From Pseudomonadota bacterium (GTDB taxonomy: Bacteria; Myxococcota_A; Polyangia; Haliangiales; Haliangiaceae): a stretch of DNA of 52,416 nucleotides. The position numbers and the translations under genes are program-made. The notes under the pieces were generated by a model. That model saw only the letters and a list, made by a program, of their open reading frames with translations. It did no database searches and had not been told where the DNA came from. Below are positions 39,807-50,200 of this stretch, in pieces. Where the stretch lies: contig JAKSDA010000405.1 in NCBI GenBank assembly GCA_022360315.1, positions 1-52,416 of the forward strand, given 5' to 3'. The first letter of the stretch is position 1; each line of letters opens with the position of its first letter.

Positions 39807-40382
39807 ATGGAAGCCAGCCAGGCGCGACCACTCGATTACGAAGGCCGCGAACTGCCCGATCGCCACGAGATTGTGGATAGTGCGCTGGTCAAGAAAGCGA
39901 GTCCGAGCTACTCGCATGGCGCGCTACAGGGCACGCTGTTTTCCATGCTTACACCGTTCCGTGGTCCACGAGGAAAGTCTCGTCCTGGCGGTTGGTTATT
40001 CGGTACCGAGATCGATATCCAGTTGGCATCGGGACAACGCTACGTACCCGATCTGGCCGGTTGGCGTCTCGATAGTTTCGAGGCGAGCGATTTGCAAGTA
40101 TTCAGCGGAATCCCGTGCCATCAGCGGCCCGATTGGGTCTGCGAGATCCTCTCATCCTCCACAGCGTCCCGAGACCTCGGAACCAAGAAGCGCACCTATC
40201 ACTTGGCCGGTGTTTCGTGCTACTGGATTGTCGATCCTACGAAACGCACGCTCACCGTCTTGCATTGGGCCAAGGACGGCTACCAGCGCGCGCTGGGCTT
40301 CGGAGTCAACGACAAGGTTCACGCCGATCCCTTCGGCGAGGTCGAAATCGACATGTGCGAACTCTTTGCGCTGCTTCCGTAG
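39807..40382 (+). CDS. Uma2-family (PD-(D/E)XK-type) nuclease
   Basis: 191 residues from ATG 39807. Restriction-endonuclease-fold motifs of the Uma2/DUF820 family: GTEIDIQLASGQRYVPDLAGW (catalytic Asp in PDL), WVCEILSSSTASRDLGTKK (E-x-L-S/Lys), then YWIVDPTKRTL. Such proteins are frequent singletons in myxobacteria and cyanobacteria, and their role (defence, mobile or housekeeping) is not established. It lies at the left edge of the accessory island. Confidence 0.85.
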   Translation: MEASQARPLDYEGRELPDRHEIVDSALVKKASPSYSHGALQGTLFSMLTPFRGPRGKSRPGGWLFGTEIDIQLASGQRYVPDLAGWRLDSFEASDLQVFSGIPCHQRPDWVCEILSSSTASRDLGTKKRTYHLAGVSCYWIVDPTKRTLTVLHWAKDGYQRALGFGVNDKVHADPFGEVEIDMCELFALLP

Positions 40383-40794
40383 CTTACGCTTAATAAGGTG
40401 ACGTGGTTGTCCTCTCGTGTGCAAGGGAGCCAATCGCGCCAGGACGGCCCGCAGCATGGCCGAGAGAGTACAACGCTGGGTATATAGGCCACCACAATCC
40501 AGGGTGATTTCGAGTTCGTCACCGCGCCACGACCCCGAGGGCGAGGCGGTCAAACAGTTTCGCGCGGCTGACAGGTGATTTCGAGTTCGTCACCGCGCCA
40601 CGACCCCGAGAGCGAATGCATAATGATCACCGGTTTTTGCGTTGGTGCATCCGCATTCTGCGGCCCTTTCGATATCATATCAATGAGCCATTCCGGGATC
40701 TGCGGGTTCTCGGTCGCGCTGATATGCGCGCATATGCATGGTCGATCTATCCTGCTTCTGCAGTATTGGCATGTGGTAATCGTCCGCAACCAGA
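40383..40794. other. Junction region with a 42-bp direct repeat
   Basis: 412 nt at the left edge of the accessory island. It holds two 42-bp copies (40503-40544 and 40574-40615) 71 nt apart. On the minus strand both copies read SGSWRGDELEIT, each in a different short open frame with no good ribosome binding site. A 79-codon TTG-start frame (40550-40789) directly after the NTPase stop is possible but unsupported. No integrase or att-like sequence is recognised. Confidence 0.5.
40503..40615. repeat. 42-bp direct repeat pair with a 71-bp period
   Basis: Copies 40503-40544 and 40574-40615, identical except for one G/A, start GGTGATTTCGAGTTCGTC and end CCACGACCCCGAGRGCGA. The 29-nt stretch between them is unrelated. 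On the minus strand each encodes the same 12-13 residues. Could be a partial duplication at the island boundary. Confidence 0.85.
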
Positions 40795-42294
40795 TCAGTG
40801 CTCCGGTTTTTCGACCCGTCTGGGGTCAAAGATCGGCTCTTCTGCCACGCGGTATCCGGTGGTGCGCTCGCTCTCGATCACCTCTTGCAGTAGTCCGCCC
40901 TTGCGCAGCGCCAACGTCAGTCGCTGAATCGCTGAGCGGACCGCCGGCTTGCTCATGTTGAGGTCATCGCTGATTTCTTCTACCTTGATTCCGGTCCGCC
41001 GTTTGACCATGCTACGCAAGACGCGCCACGCAGAACCGGAGAGCGCGATCGGCGCCGCGGGTCGGGAACCGAGGAGGACCAACCTGCCACGCTGTGCCTC
41101 ATCACCCTGCTCTGGCTCAATATGGACTTTGACGCGAAATGGCTCATCGTCCACCGGGTCGCGCCTCTTGTTCAGCAACGCCCGGCGCAGCAGATCACCG
41201 GCAATAACCAGATCGCCCGCGTCCAGTCGATAAACTAGCCCCGATGCGATGAGTAGTTGTCGGATCTCCGGATCCGATGCCTCCAGGTGTTGCTGATACC
41301 CCCTGGCCCGAGCCATCTCGATTAGGGTGTCGAACGCTCTGTGCGCGATGTTTCTCTTCGCAGCTTCATCAGACCAGCGGAAGTACTCCTCGGATCGGCG
41401 CAACAGGTTGTCCACATCGCCGCTGTTGACCAGGTGATCCTCCAGATGCTCGCGAATGTCCTCATGGTCCACTTGGTCGGAGGTCAGCAATCGTCGCTCC
41501 GATTCGAGCATGGAGTCTGGCCTTGAGCGCAGGGCACCCACCAGCCGGTTGATCTCCTGAAGCACCGACCCGACCAGGAGTGGGTGTCCTCCGGTCAACT
41601 CGGCCACCGCCGCGCACCAGCCTTGCACGCGTTCATTGTTCAGCCCGCTGGGAGCGAGGGCCTCGGTGACAAAGGTCTTGCCACGCTCCATCCAGTGGTC
41701 GTCTGACCAGGGCCGCCACGGGATGGACTGATGGGTCACGATCAGATCCGACCAGAGCGACCGATATGGTGACGTGGACGCGGCGTGACGCCAACCCAGT
41801 TCGATCAAACTCGACGGCGGCACTCGGGACATCCCGATGGTCCAGGTCGTCGCCGTGGGTCCTTCCCCGAGGTGTTTCGTGAGGACTTCCACGGCATTTG
41901 CATCGATCATGCGATCGAGATCATCGATGAGGAGAATCAGTTTGCAGCCATCGTTGTCGGTGTTCCTGGATCGCTGCTCGGCCACTTCCGTCAGCTGTCT
42001 GGTAATCCGGCTCGAGTCGGCCGCGCGGCCGGGCTCGACCTCGAAATGCGCCAGCATGGCCGAGCACTCGTCAGAGGGAATCTCCTGTCCCGCGGTGTCC
42101 CCGATGAGCTCAACCCCCTCCTCCTCGAGAAGAGACTGTTTCACGTGCCGAAGAAACGTCGTCTTGCCCAGGCTGCGCCCACCCCATAGCAAAAAACGGC
42201 GGCGCGGTCCAGTGCGAAAACGATCCCGCTCGATCATATCGAAATATGCACTCCAGAAAAAGGGAATTGGCAGCGAATTTTCATCCATGCTCAT
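40795..42294 (-). CDS. STAND/AAA-type NTPase with C-terminal OmpR-like winged helix
   Basis: 499 residues from ATG 42294 (ATG 42288 possible). It overlaps the end of the upstream RSH-NTPase gene by 14 nt, so the two are cotranscribed and probably act together. P-loop GGRSLGKTT is at 38-46, Walker B LILLIDDLD at 119-127, and a TGGHPLLVGSVLQ segment has the G-x-P type motif of STAND NTPases. The C-terminus has an OmpR/PhoB-like winged helix: LNMSKPAVRSAIQRL then RTTGYRVAE. Family knowledge: STAND NTPases switch between closed ADP and oligomeric ATP states. A DNA-binding output or autoinhibitory module is inferred. Cytoplasmic; no membrane helix. Confidence 0.8.
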   Translation of the reverse strand: MSMDENSLPIPFFWSAYFDMIERDRFRTGPRRRFLLWGGRSLGKTTFLRHVKQSLLEEEGVELIGDTAGQEIPSDECSAMLAHFEVEPGRAADSSRITRQLTEVAEQRSRNTDNDGCKLILLIDDLDRMIDANAVEVLTKHLGEGPTATTWTIGMSRVPPSSLIELGWRHAASTSPYRSLWSDLIVTHQSIPWRPWSDDHWMERGKTFVTEALAPSGLNNERVQGWCAAVAELTGGHPLLVGSVLQEINRLVGALRSRPDSMLESERRLLTSDQVDHEDIREHLEDHLVNSGDVDNLLRRSEEYFRWSDEAAKRNIAHRAFDTLIEMARARGYQQHLEASDPEIRQLLIASGLVYRLDAGDLVIAGDLLRRALLNKRRDPVDDEPFRVKVHIEPEQGDEAQRGRLVLLGSRPAAPIALSGSAWRVLRSMVKRRTGIKVEEISDDLNMSKPAVRSAIQRLTLALRKGGLLQEVIESERTTGYRVAEEPIFDPRRVEKPEH

Positions 42295-45200
42295 GAAACG
42301 TATGTCTACCTGTATCGTCCCTGTTGATAAAACGGATGTACTCGGCGAGAATTGGTGCGGACAGCGCCCAGCCATCGATCTGCCTGACCACGGACCCGCG
42401 TGCCTGCAACTGGATCAACGCCTCGTGAAAGAGCTCCTGATTCCAATTATTCTTCGCAGTCGACCGCGTTCCGCTGTGCAGCGCTTGGCTGGTCACAACA
42501 GCGCAGTCTGACGAACTGGCCATGAAAGTGAGAATATTCCACGCCATGGCAGCGAGCCACGGGCCGGGTGCAGAATGGCTCGAAATCGGCTTCAGATACT
42601 CGTTTCCCGCGTGAAACGTGTGATAGGAAAAAGCGACCCCCGTGGTGAATAAATGGCTCTTTGCCTCCTTGAGATGCCGTGATTTATACTCGGTCAGCTC
42701 TCCATCGCGTTTGCATAGCGACCACATCTCGTTACCAATGTAGGCAATCCAGTGCGGGTTTCCCGCCGTTAGGCGGTACACGTCGCGCATCTCGCGAAGC
42801 CGGATGCGAATGGTACACATGGGTTCCTGATGCTCCGCCTGCAAAAGAGCGGTCGCGCTGCGGAAGTCGAGTCCTGCAACCGGGACTGGGTGCGACGCGC
42901 GAAGTATGGGTTGCATCTCGGGGTTGAGCCATCGTGTGACCGCGGTTGGACCCACCCACACAATAAACAGACGGGCCGTTTGCCCGACGAAGTCAGCGAG
43001 TTCCTGCAGTGGTTGAGACTTTTCATCCCGATGGGCCACTTCGTAAAAAAACGGGATGGCCTCGTCGATCAGCAACACGATGGCCGGCCGGGGATTGGTC
43101 GGTAGAGCCAGGATAGTCCTGATCGTTTCGGCAAGCGAGCAGTCGCCGATGGAGGGTGACGTCACACCGAACCTCCGAGCCGTCTTGCCTGCGGACTCAA
43201 GGAGCCGCTCTCGTACACCCCGGATGAGATCTTGTACCGTATGTCCGGGGTTCAATCTGAAATAGACATGGATATAGGGCGTGGCAATCTCTTTGTCGAG
43301 ATAACGCTGAAACTTCAAAACAAGCGACGTCTTGCCAATTTTCTTCGGCCCCTGTACCCATATCATGCGTCCCATTTGAGCAGACGGCTCTCGGGTCGCC
43401 TGCAGATGCTCGTCTAGGGTGACAATTTCACCGGCCCTGCCGTAGAAATGGTTGTCGCTCTCGACCGCTGGGCCGACCAGATACGGGGACGGAATGGGCA
43501 TCCAGTGCTCAGCGCGCCAATCATCTCGGCCGGGCAAGTAGCTCTCGAGGCCGGTCGGATTTTTTTCGGACGGATCCCACACTCGCGTGACGCCTGGAAG
43601 ATCGCGCAGCTCAGTGAGAATCCGCGACGTACATTCATATCCTAGGTGGTCGACGGAGACCCGGATCAGCCCCCAATCAACGCCGAGGCGACGTGCCACA
43701 CACTCGTAACCATCTGCCCCCTGATTGCGAAACACGTCGAGAATGTCGGCCCACCCCCCGACGATACGACGGGTCTCGATGAGAAAATACTGCTGCACCG
43801 CGATCTTTCGCTGCCGATTGACGAGAGTCGCGTTACGGGCACAGTCCAGGCCGTATCGATGTACCGTGAGCCTATTGTCCTTGACCGTGATGCCGATACG
43901 ATGCTCGGGTGTTGGTTCACAGATCGGGCATTTCACGACCATGTCAGCCCGTGAACGATGCTCTGGCTTGATTTCTATCTCATCGATCTTGAGTACTCTT
44001 GGCCGAATGGAGCGAACATTCTTGGTGATGCGTCGGACTAGCAACGAGGCTGTATCCGGACTGATTCCAGGCTCCATTCCTCGGTATGGTTCGCGCCCTG
44101 CGGAGGCCAGCATGCCCAGTTGGCGGAGCCACCAGCCGGGCTCTTTCCGCTCTTTCCGCTCTTTCCGTTCTTCTGGTTCTTCTAGCTCTCCGGGCGCCTC
44201 TGGCTCTTCCAGGTCATCTCGCGGCCTGTTTGGCCCGCTCGCGATGTATCTCGCCGCATCCTCTACCAGTATGTCCATGAGGTGGTTGTCGTTGATTTCC
44301 AGCCGTACCCCGGTTAGCAATTGCTCCTGCAACCATATGCGGCCGGCTTTTTCGAATTTCTTGCCCAGAGCGCGGCGCTGCGCATACACGATTGATCTCG
44401 CCTTGGAGGCGGAGAAATGTTTCTCCCACCCCTCGGGAAGAGGATGCGGCTCGTCCCGGAGATGCAGTTCGACCCGGTCGCCGTTTCTGAGATAGCGAAG
44501 AATGTCATCGGTGCGCTCGCCATTGACGATTATGTGGTCCACCCGTGTGACGTAGTCGCTGTGAATAGCGTGAGCAAAGTGCAGCACCGTGGCCCGCGCC
44601 GGGAGCTTTTTTTCCTCACCTTTTGGCGTGTAGACGCAGATGTGATCAGCTCGTCGAATGTCGAGCATTCGCTGAATTCGTTCGAGCTGCGCCTTGCCAT
44701 CAGGTTGCCGGTGAGAATCAGGAACCAGACGGACCGAGACGACCAGTTTGGCATCGGTATTGGTGAGGATCGTGTGGAGCGCCCGGTATCCGGCCACTGT
44801 CCCTTGACCCAGGGTGTCGCGAATCGCTCTGGGTCGGTGCGCAAATGCGCGATGAAGATGGGCGAGTACGGCATAGCAACTGAGCGGGTCCCGGCACTCG
44901 ATCGTGACGTACCCCCAGCGGTGCTGGGTTTGCCACTGTTCGGCCGCCGGTATGTGCAGGTTGGCAACGTCCGCCAGAGAAGCCACATGTCGCCACTCCC
45001 AGCGAATCTGATAGCTTCCGGCACCCGCTTGCTCCAGCACGTCTCGCACGGCACTCACGTGGCGAGCACACGGGCCATCCCGGCTCGAGCACTCGGTGGC
45101 GAATTGCACGAGCGCCGTGAATTTTGCCGGATTGTGAGCGTGAAGAATCAGGTTACGCAGCGCGTTACGCTCGGTCCAGAAGCCAAAAAACTCGGCGACA

Positions 45201-45742
45201 GAGAGCAGGACTTTTTCGGCGTGAAGAATCTCGGCGGGATCCAGCATCTCGTTCATACGAGGAGACTGGCGGTTCGACAGTGGGTACCAGTGCCGAAACG
45301 TCTCGGTCCAGGCGCGCAGATGGCCGTCAGGATCGACACGCTCCATCCGATCGGCCATGAACAGTGCGACCGTTCTCGCATCGCACACCCCGGAACCGAC
45401 GATCTGCTCGAGACATCTCGTTATTTCAACACCTTCTGGCTTCAAGGCGACAAAATGACCCAACTCTTCGACGATAGTGATGATTTCATCGGCGCCTGCA
45501 AACGAAGTCGCCACATCCAGCAAGCGATCGCGCAGTTCTCTGGACAGCCCACATAGAAACCCCGCCCGGCTCAGGCCGTCATCCTGGAAATCCCTGTCGA
45601 GTGACCGCAACGCGCCGAGCCGGTGCTGGTAGCTGGTTTTCAAGTCAAGTTCACTACGTTCCGGCAACGAGCTGGACAGCAATGCGCGGTGGACTGCAGT
45701 CGCCCAGCGTTCCGCGGGGCTATCCGGTCGTGTGGATTTCAT
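42281..45742 (-). CDS. Full-length RelA/SpoT-like (RSH) protein fused to a STAND NTPase
   Basis: 1153 residues from ATG 45742. Residues ~35-215 resemble the RSH HD region (DARTVALFMADRMERV matches its late helix), but the metal-binding HD pair is replaced (FLCGL). ~243-345 follow the synthetase fold (SCYAVLAHLHRAFAHRP, GYRALHTIL), but the catalytic Asp and the Glu of ExQIRT are missing (VVSVRLVPD). ~367-428 is TGS (CVYTPKGEEKKLPARAT, FAHAIHSD, LRNGDRVEL), ~438-503 the helical domain, ~604-634 the Cys/His zinc finger (KCPICEPTPEH, TVHRYGLDC) and ~652-725 an ACT-like domain. After ~725, the usual RSH end, comes a STAND NTPase: FYGRAGEI, Walker A GPKKIGKT (798-805), Walker B VLLIDE, TAGNPHW, then a winged helix. 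No ribosome binding site is clear. Confidence 0.82.
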   Translation of the reverse strand: MKSTRPDSPAERWATAVHRALLSSSLPERSELDLKTSYQHRLGALRSLDRDFQDDGLSRAGFLCGLSRELRDRLLDVATSFAGADEIITIVEELGHFVALKPEGVEITRCLEQIVGSGVCDARTVALFMADRMERVDPDGHLRAWTETFRHWYPLSNRQSPRMNEMLDPAEILHAEKVLLSVAEFFGFWTERNALRNLILHAHNPAKFTALVQFATECSSRDGPCARHVSAVRDVLEQAGAGSYQIRWEWRHVASLADVANLHIPAAEQWQTQHRWGYVTIECRDPLSCYAVLAHLHRAFAHRPRAIRDTLGQGTVAGYRALHTILTNTDAKLVVSVRLVPDSHRQPDGKAQLERIQRMLDIRRADHICVYTPKGEEKKLPARATVLHFAHAIHSDYVTRVDHIIVNGERTDDILRYLRNGDRVELHLRDEPHPLPEGWEKHFSASKARSIVYAQRRALGKKFEKAGRIWLQEQLLTGVRLEINDNHLMDILVEDAARYIASGPNRPRDDLEEPEAPGELEEPEERKERKERKEPGWWLRQLGMLASAGREPYRGMEPGISPDTASLLVRRITKNVRSIRPRVLKIDEIEIKPEHRSRADMVVKCPICEPTPEHRIGITVKDNRLTVHRYGLDCARNATLVNRQRKIAVQQYFLIETRRIVGGWADILDVFRNQGADGYECVARRLGVDWGLIRVSVDHLGYECTSRILTELRDLPGVTRVWDPSEKNPTGLESYLPGRDDWRAEHWMPIPSPYLVGPAVESDNHFYGRAGEIVTLDEHLQATREPSAQMGRMIWVQGPKKIGKTSLVLKFQRYLDKEIATPYIHVYFRLNPGHTVQDLIRGVRERLLESAGKTARRFGVTSPSIGDCSLAETIRTILALPTNPRPAIVLLIDEAIPFFYEVAHRDEKSQPLQELADFVGQTARLFIVWVGPTAVTRWLNPEMQPILRASHPVPVAGLDFRSATALLQAEHQEPMCTIRIRLREMRDVYRLTAGNPHWIAYIGNEMWSLCKRDGELTEYKSRHLKEAKSHLFTTGVAFSYHTFHAGNEYLKPISSHSAPGPWLAAMAWNILTFMASSSDCAVVTSQALHSGTRSTAKNNWNQELFHEALIQLQARGSVVRQIDGWALSAPILAEYIRFINRDDTGRHTFHEHG

Positions 45743-45824
45743 TGGCGATGATTTCGTCCGGTCAAGGGACAGTACTTGCTCGCAGCAAGGCCATCCATCC
45801 CCTGCCAATCGTGCGGATCAATGT

Positions 45825-45854
45825 ACTGTATCTGCATTTGAACACAGAAAACAA
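45825..45854 (-). promoter_or_regulatory. Possible promoter of the RSH-NTPase operon
   Basis: On the minus strand TTGTTT (complement of 45849-45854), an 18-nt spacer and TACAGT (complement of 45825-45830) precede the ATG at 45742 by ~80 nt. The region 45839-45870 is strikingly A-rich for this window. Confidence 0.35.
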
Positions 45855-45886
45855 AAAAAATCAAACAGTTGTAAGCTACCAGGAGA

Positions 45887-45909
45887 AACCAGACCCGTCG
45901 TTTCTGGTT
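45887..45909. promoter_or_regulatory. Inverted repeat in the divergent promoter region
   Basis: AACCAGA (45887-45893) and TCTGGTT (45903-45909) separated by 9 nt, midway between the divergent RSH-NTPase and kinase genes. A candidate operator shared by both directions. Confidence 0.35.
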
Positions 45910-45917
45910 GCCTGCAC

Positions 45918-45945
45918 TTGACCTATGGAAATCATGAGTCATAGT
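45918..45945 (+). promoter_or_regulatory. Possible promoter of the 46018 kinase
   Basis: TTGACC (45918-45923), a 16-nt spacer, CATAGT (45940-45945), ~70 nt before the ATG. The sequence between here and the gene is AT-rich (AAATTATTCAGTTAATTATT). Confidence 0.4.
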
Positions 45946-46017
45946 CACTTAAATTGTTGAACGATAAATTATTCAGTTAATTATTCGGACCAATGTCGAT
46001 GTATTACCTGGAGTCTC

Positions 46018-46947
<930 letters not shown>

Positions 46948-47253
46948 TCCGCACAACACACCCTCGCGGAGACGCGACTCTGATGGCTCGCTGGTCCGGC
47001 TAGCGCGTTTCAGTGCGGCTGGCGTCGGACTCAGATTAGCATTAGGACGGGCTGGCTCGGCATCGGATTCGGACGACTTGGACTTGGCGTCGGATTTGAT
47101 GTCGGCGTCGAGGGTCGGACCCGGCATACTCGACGTCGGTGTCGTTGGCAATGGGCATCGGTGCCGGCGTCAGCATCGAGGATCGGACTCGGCGTCCGCC
47201 GCGGGGCGGGCATCAGGCATCGGCATTGCGGCTAGCGCGCTCGTTGCCTCGGG
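46948..47253. other. Low-complexity interval between convergent kinase genes
   Basis: 306 nt. From about 47035 to 47225 the DNA is a degenerate run of TCGGCRTCGGA-like words on the plus strand (GATGCCGA-type on the minus). In the minus-strand frame this reads as an Asp/Pro/Ser/Thr-rich stretch (TLDADIKSDAKSKSSESDAE), the sort of linker seen in lipoproteins, but no gene with a signal and stop can be built around it. Confidence 0.5.
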
Positions 47254-50200
47254 TCACGGAACGGCCCTTGCGATCAGAAAAAGCCAGCTGATCATGCCGT
47301 CTTCCGGATCGGAGAAGAAAGCAAGGGTGTCGAAAATCGAGGGGATACGCATGCGGCGATCGAGCGCGGTCAGCTCGCCCTGCATGGCCCTGGCGCACTG
47401 GGCGGTGCGAGTAAAGTACGCATGCATGGCGTTTGATTCGAGGCTGGACCATTCCACGTCGAAGCCGGCTGCACGGACCATGTCGGCGTATCCCGCGAGT
47501 GCCGGCAGAGAGCAAATCCACACCGAGGAGGCCAGGCGACGCATACGCGCTGGCAACACCGGTTTTGTCTGGACCCAGTCAGTTAGCAGCAGGTGACCAC
47601 CCGGGCGCAGGCTGCGGCGAATCGAGCGCAACGTGGTGGGGTAGTCGGTCGCATGGTACAGAGAGTCACGGGCCAGAACCAGTCCGAACCTGCCGGGATA
47701 GTGCTCCCCGATCTCGACGAAATCAAGACGCTCGAACCGGAGCTGTTTCGGCTCGTGCGCGGTGTGGCGCTGGCGTGCTCGCTGAACGTGCCACTCGGAA
47801 ATGTCGACGCCAACGGCCGACGCGATCGCCTGTTCCTTCATCATCACCGTGGCCGTGTCATCACCGATCCCGCAACCGATATCGACCATCTCCATGGTCG
47901 CATCATCCGATCCACGGCGAGTCCTCCACTCAGCGACGAGTCGTGCCGTGGCCGCCCCTGACTGGACTGCAGCGACCGCACTCCGGTCCCCAGCCACCTT
48001 GCCGGCGACCACGCGGGCGGCAGATTCCGGGGACACAAACTCCACCGCGAGCCCTCCCTTGCCATCCCACAGCGCCAGATACAGCTTACTGTACCGGCCA
48101 TAAAAATGATGGGCCAGCACAGCACCCGGATGGGTTGCCACAGCTGCCTGCTCACGCTCCAGGACGGCCTGTCTCCATCGCTTTAGTCCGTCGCGCGAAC
48201 GCTCGCGCTGGTTTCGTCCGGCCGCGCTGCCACCGAGACGTCGACGTTCGCGCCACAACGAGCAATTGCTGCGCGCCAGACCCAGATAGCGCATGCCTTC
48301 TGTCCGGCGCTCCAGGCTCGGGCATCGCAAGTAGGCGGCGGCGGCCTGTTCGAGAGCCACCACGTTGAGATGGGACGCATCGAGTCGGTGGTATATCTCG
48401 GCGGCCAGACTGGCGCACCGACCGGCGATCACCAGGGCTTCTTCGTCGTCGAACCCATCTTCGTGGAGACTGCGTCCAAGCTCCCGGTCATCAAACGCAT
48501 TGCACACCAGTCGCGCGGCAACGCGCAGGCTGGCCGCGTACTCGTACGGCAGCCGGCCGGTTGCCGCGTGGTTGGCTGCCATGACTAGGGCCGATACGGC
48601 ACGGCGCCAGCGGCTGACGTCGCTGCCAGATGCCAGAGCGCGCGCAATGCACAGGGCGACGAACGCGGTCTCGTATGCAGAGTGAGAGCCCGATATGGCA
48701 CTCCGCAAGCGAACAGCGATATTCTCATCCACGTTGCGTCGGCGTAGCTCGGGCAATGTTTCCACGACAAGAAGCCACAGTTGCGCGCGGAGGTCCGGGG
48801 GCTCACCCTGCGTATCGAGGCAATAATGGGGGGGCGGCACCCGGCGGTGATGGGCGAGTTTCTGGCGCAACAATCCGGCCCACCAGCGAACCTTGACTTC
48901 AGCGTGACGTTCGTAGTGCTCGAGAAGCTCGTCGCTGTCCCCAAAGCAGCCTCGCCGCCCCCACAAGACACCGACCAGGAGCCGCAACATCCGGGTGAGC
49001 TCCTCTGCCTTGAGCGAGGCACCATGGTCCCTTGCCAGCATCGCAAACCAGGCCTCCGCGGCATGACCATGGCCCGCTCGCAGCATTTCCACTCCATACT
49101 GCACCGCGCGTGATGGATCGACTCCCGGCTCCGGTGGAGACATCCCGGTGGACTGCTCGACGCCAGCGTGCGCTTCCCGGGTGCTGGCGATGTAGCGGGC
49201 ACACCATTCCTTGAGCTCGTCACGATTCACCAGCTGGCTGAGAGCGGTGAGCTCCATGAGCATCGAGTCGCCCGGTGACGCGGGCGCCGGCTCGTTCACG
49301 CCGCTGGTCCCGACCGTATGCAACCGGCACCGGTGCTGGCGAATCTGCAGCTTTTCCAGTGCGGACAGAAACTCGTCGAAACGATGCAGCGATTCGCTTC
49401 GCGGCGCCGACTCGTTGCCATGCGGCGTGGACGGTGACATCTCCGGGCGACTTCCCAGCAGAAGGTGCTGGTAGCATAGCGTTTTGGCGCGACTCCTGAT
49501 TTCCAGCGAACGCCTGCCGGGTTTGCCAGCCCATTGCTGCAGCTGCTCGACATGTCGTTGCGCTCCCTCACAGGTCTTCGGCATGTCTTGAAGGGCACTG
49601 TCGCGCCAGCAGCCGCCGCGCAATACTTCGAGCAGCGTGATGCCCAGGGCATAGAGGTCCTCACATGCCGCGCTGCCGCAGTATTCACCCTCAGGCTGGC
49701 GGCGATGTGCCTCGAGGCGGTCAGGACGAAAATAGTGCGGTGTGCCCAGTCTGTACGAGAGAGTCCCCTGCTCGTCCCTGGTCACATGCTCGAAGTCGAT
49801 TATGGTGATATCTCGCCAGTATCCATGGTCAGTCCGCAGTACGATGTTCTCGGGCTTGATATCTCGGTGTGCAAATCCCCTGGCGTGTATCCCCCATAAA
49901 GCGCGCGCCAGATTGATGGCAAGTACAAACCAGTTGCTCAGCTCTCGCTGAGTATGGCAACCGTATGGTGGGATGGCATCTGCCAGAGTGAGCGGGACGG
50001 TTCCACCAAAACTCTCGTCACGCAAGGGGGTTATCAGCAACAGCAGCCTGGACTCGCCATCGATTTCATACTTGCCTGACAGCTCCTCGATCTGGTCCAT
50101 CGGTAGACTAGCACAGTGTGGTGCCCTGCCAATGAATGGCAATTTCTCGAGGTTTTCCCGTTGTCTCTTCTCTGTGGTGATCCAGGTCTCTTTCCGGTGT

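Noticed and set aside
34018..40615. Short direct repeats as a CRISPR array
   Set aside because: Only two or three units each, no regular unique spacers, and no cas genes.
40550..40789. 79-codon minus-strand frame after the NTPase stop
   Set aside because: TTG start without a ribosome binding site; its most striking words come from the direct repeat.
42281..45742. Calling the RSH part an active (p)ppGpp synthetase or hydrolase
   Set aside because: The HD pair and the ExQIRT Glu are not seen, so activity is not supported.
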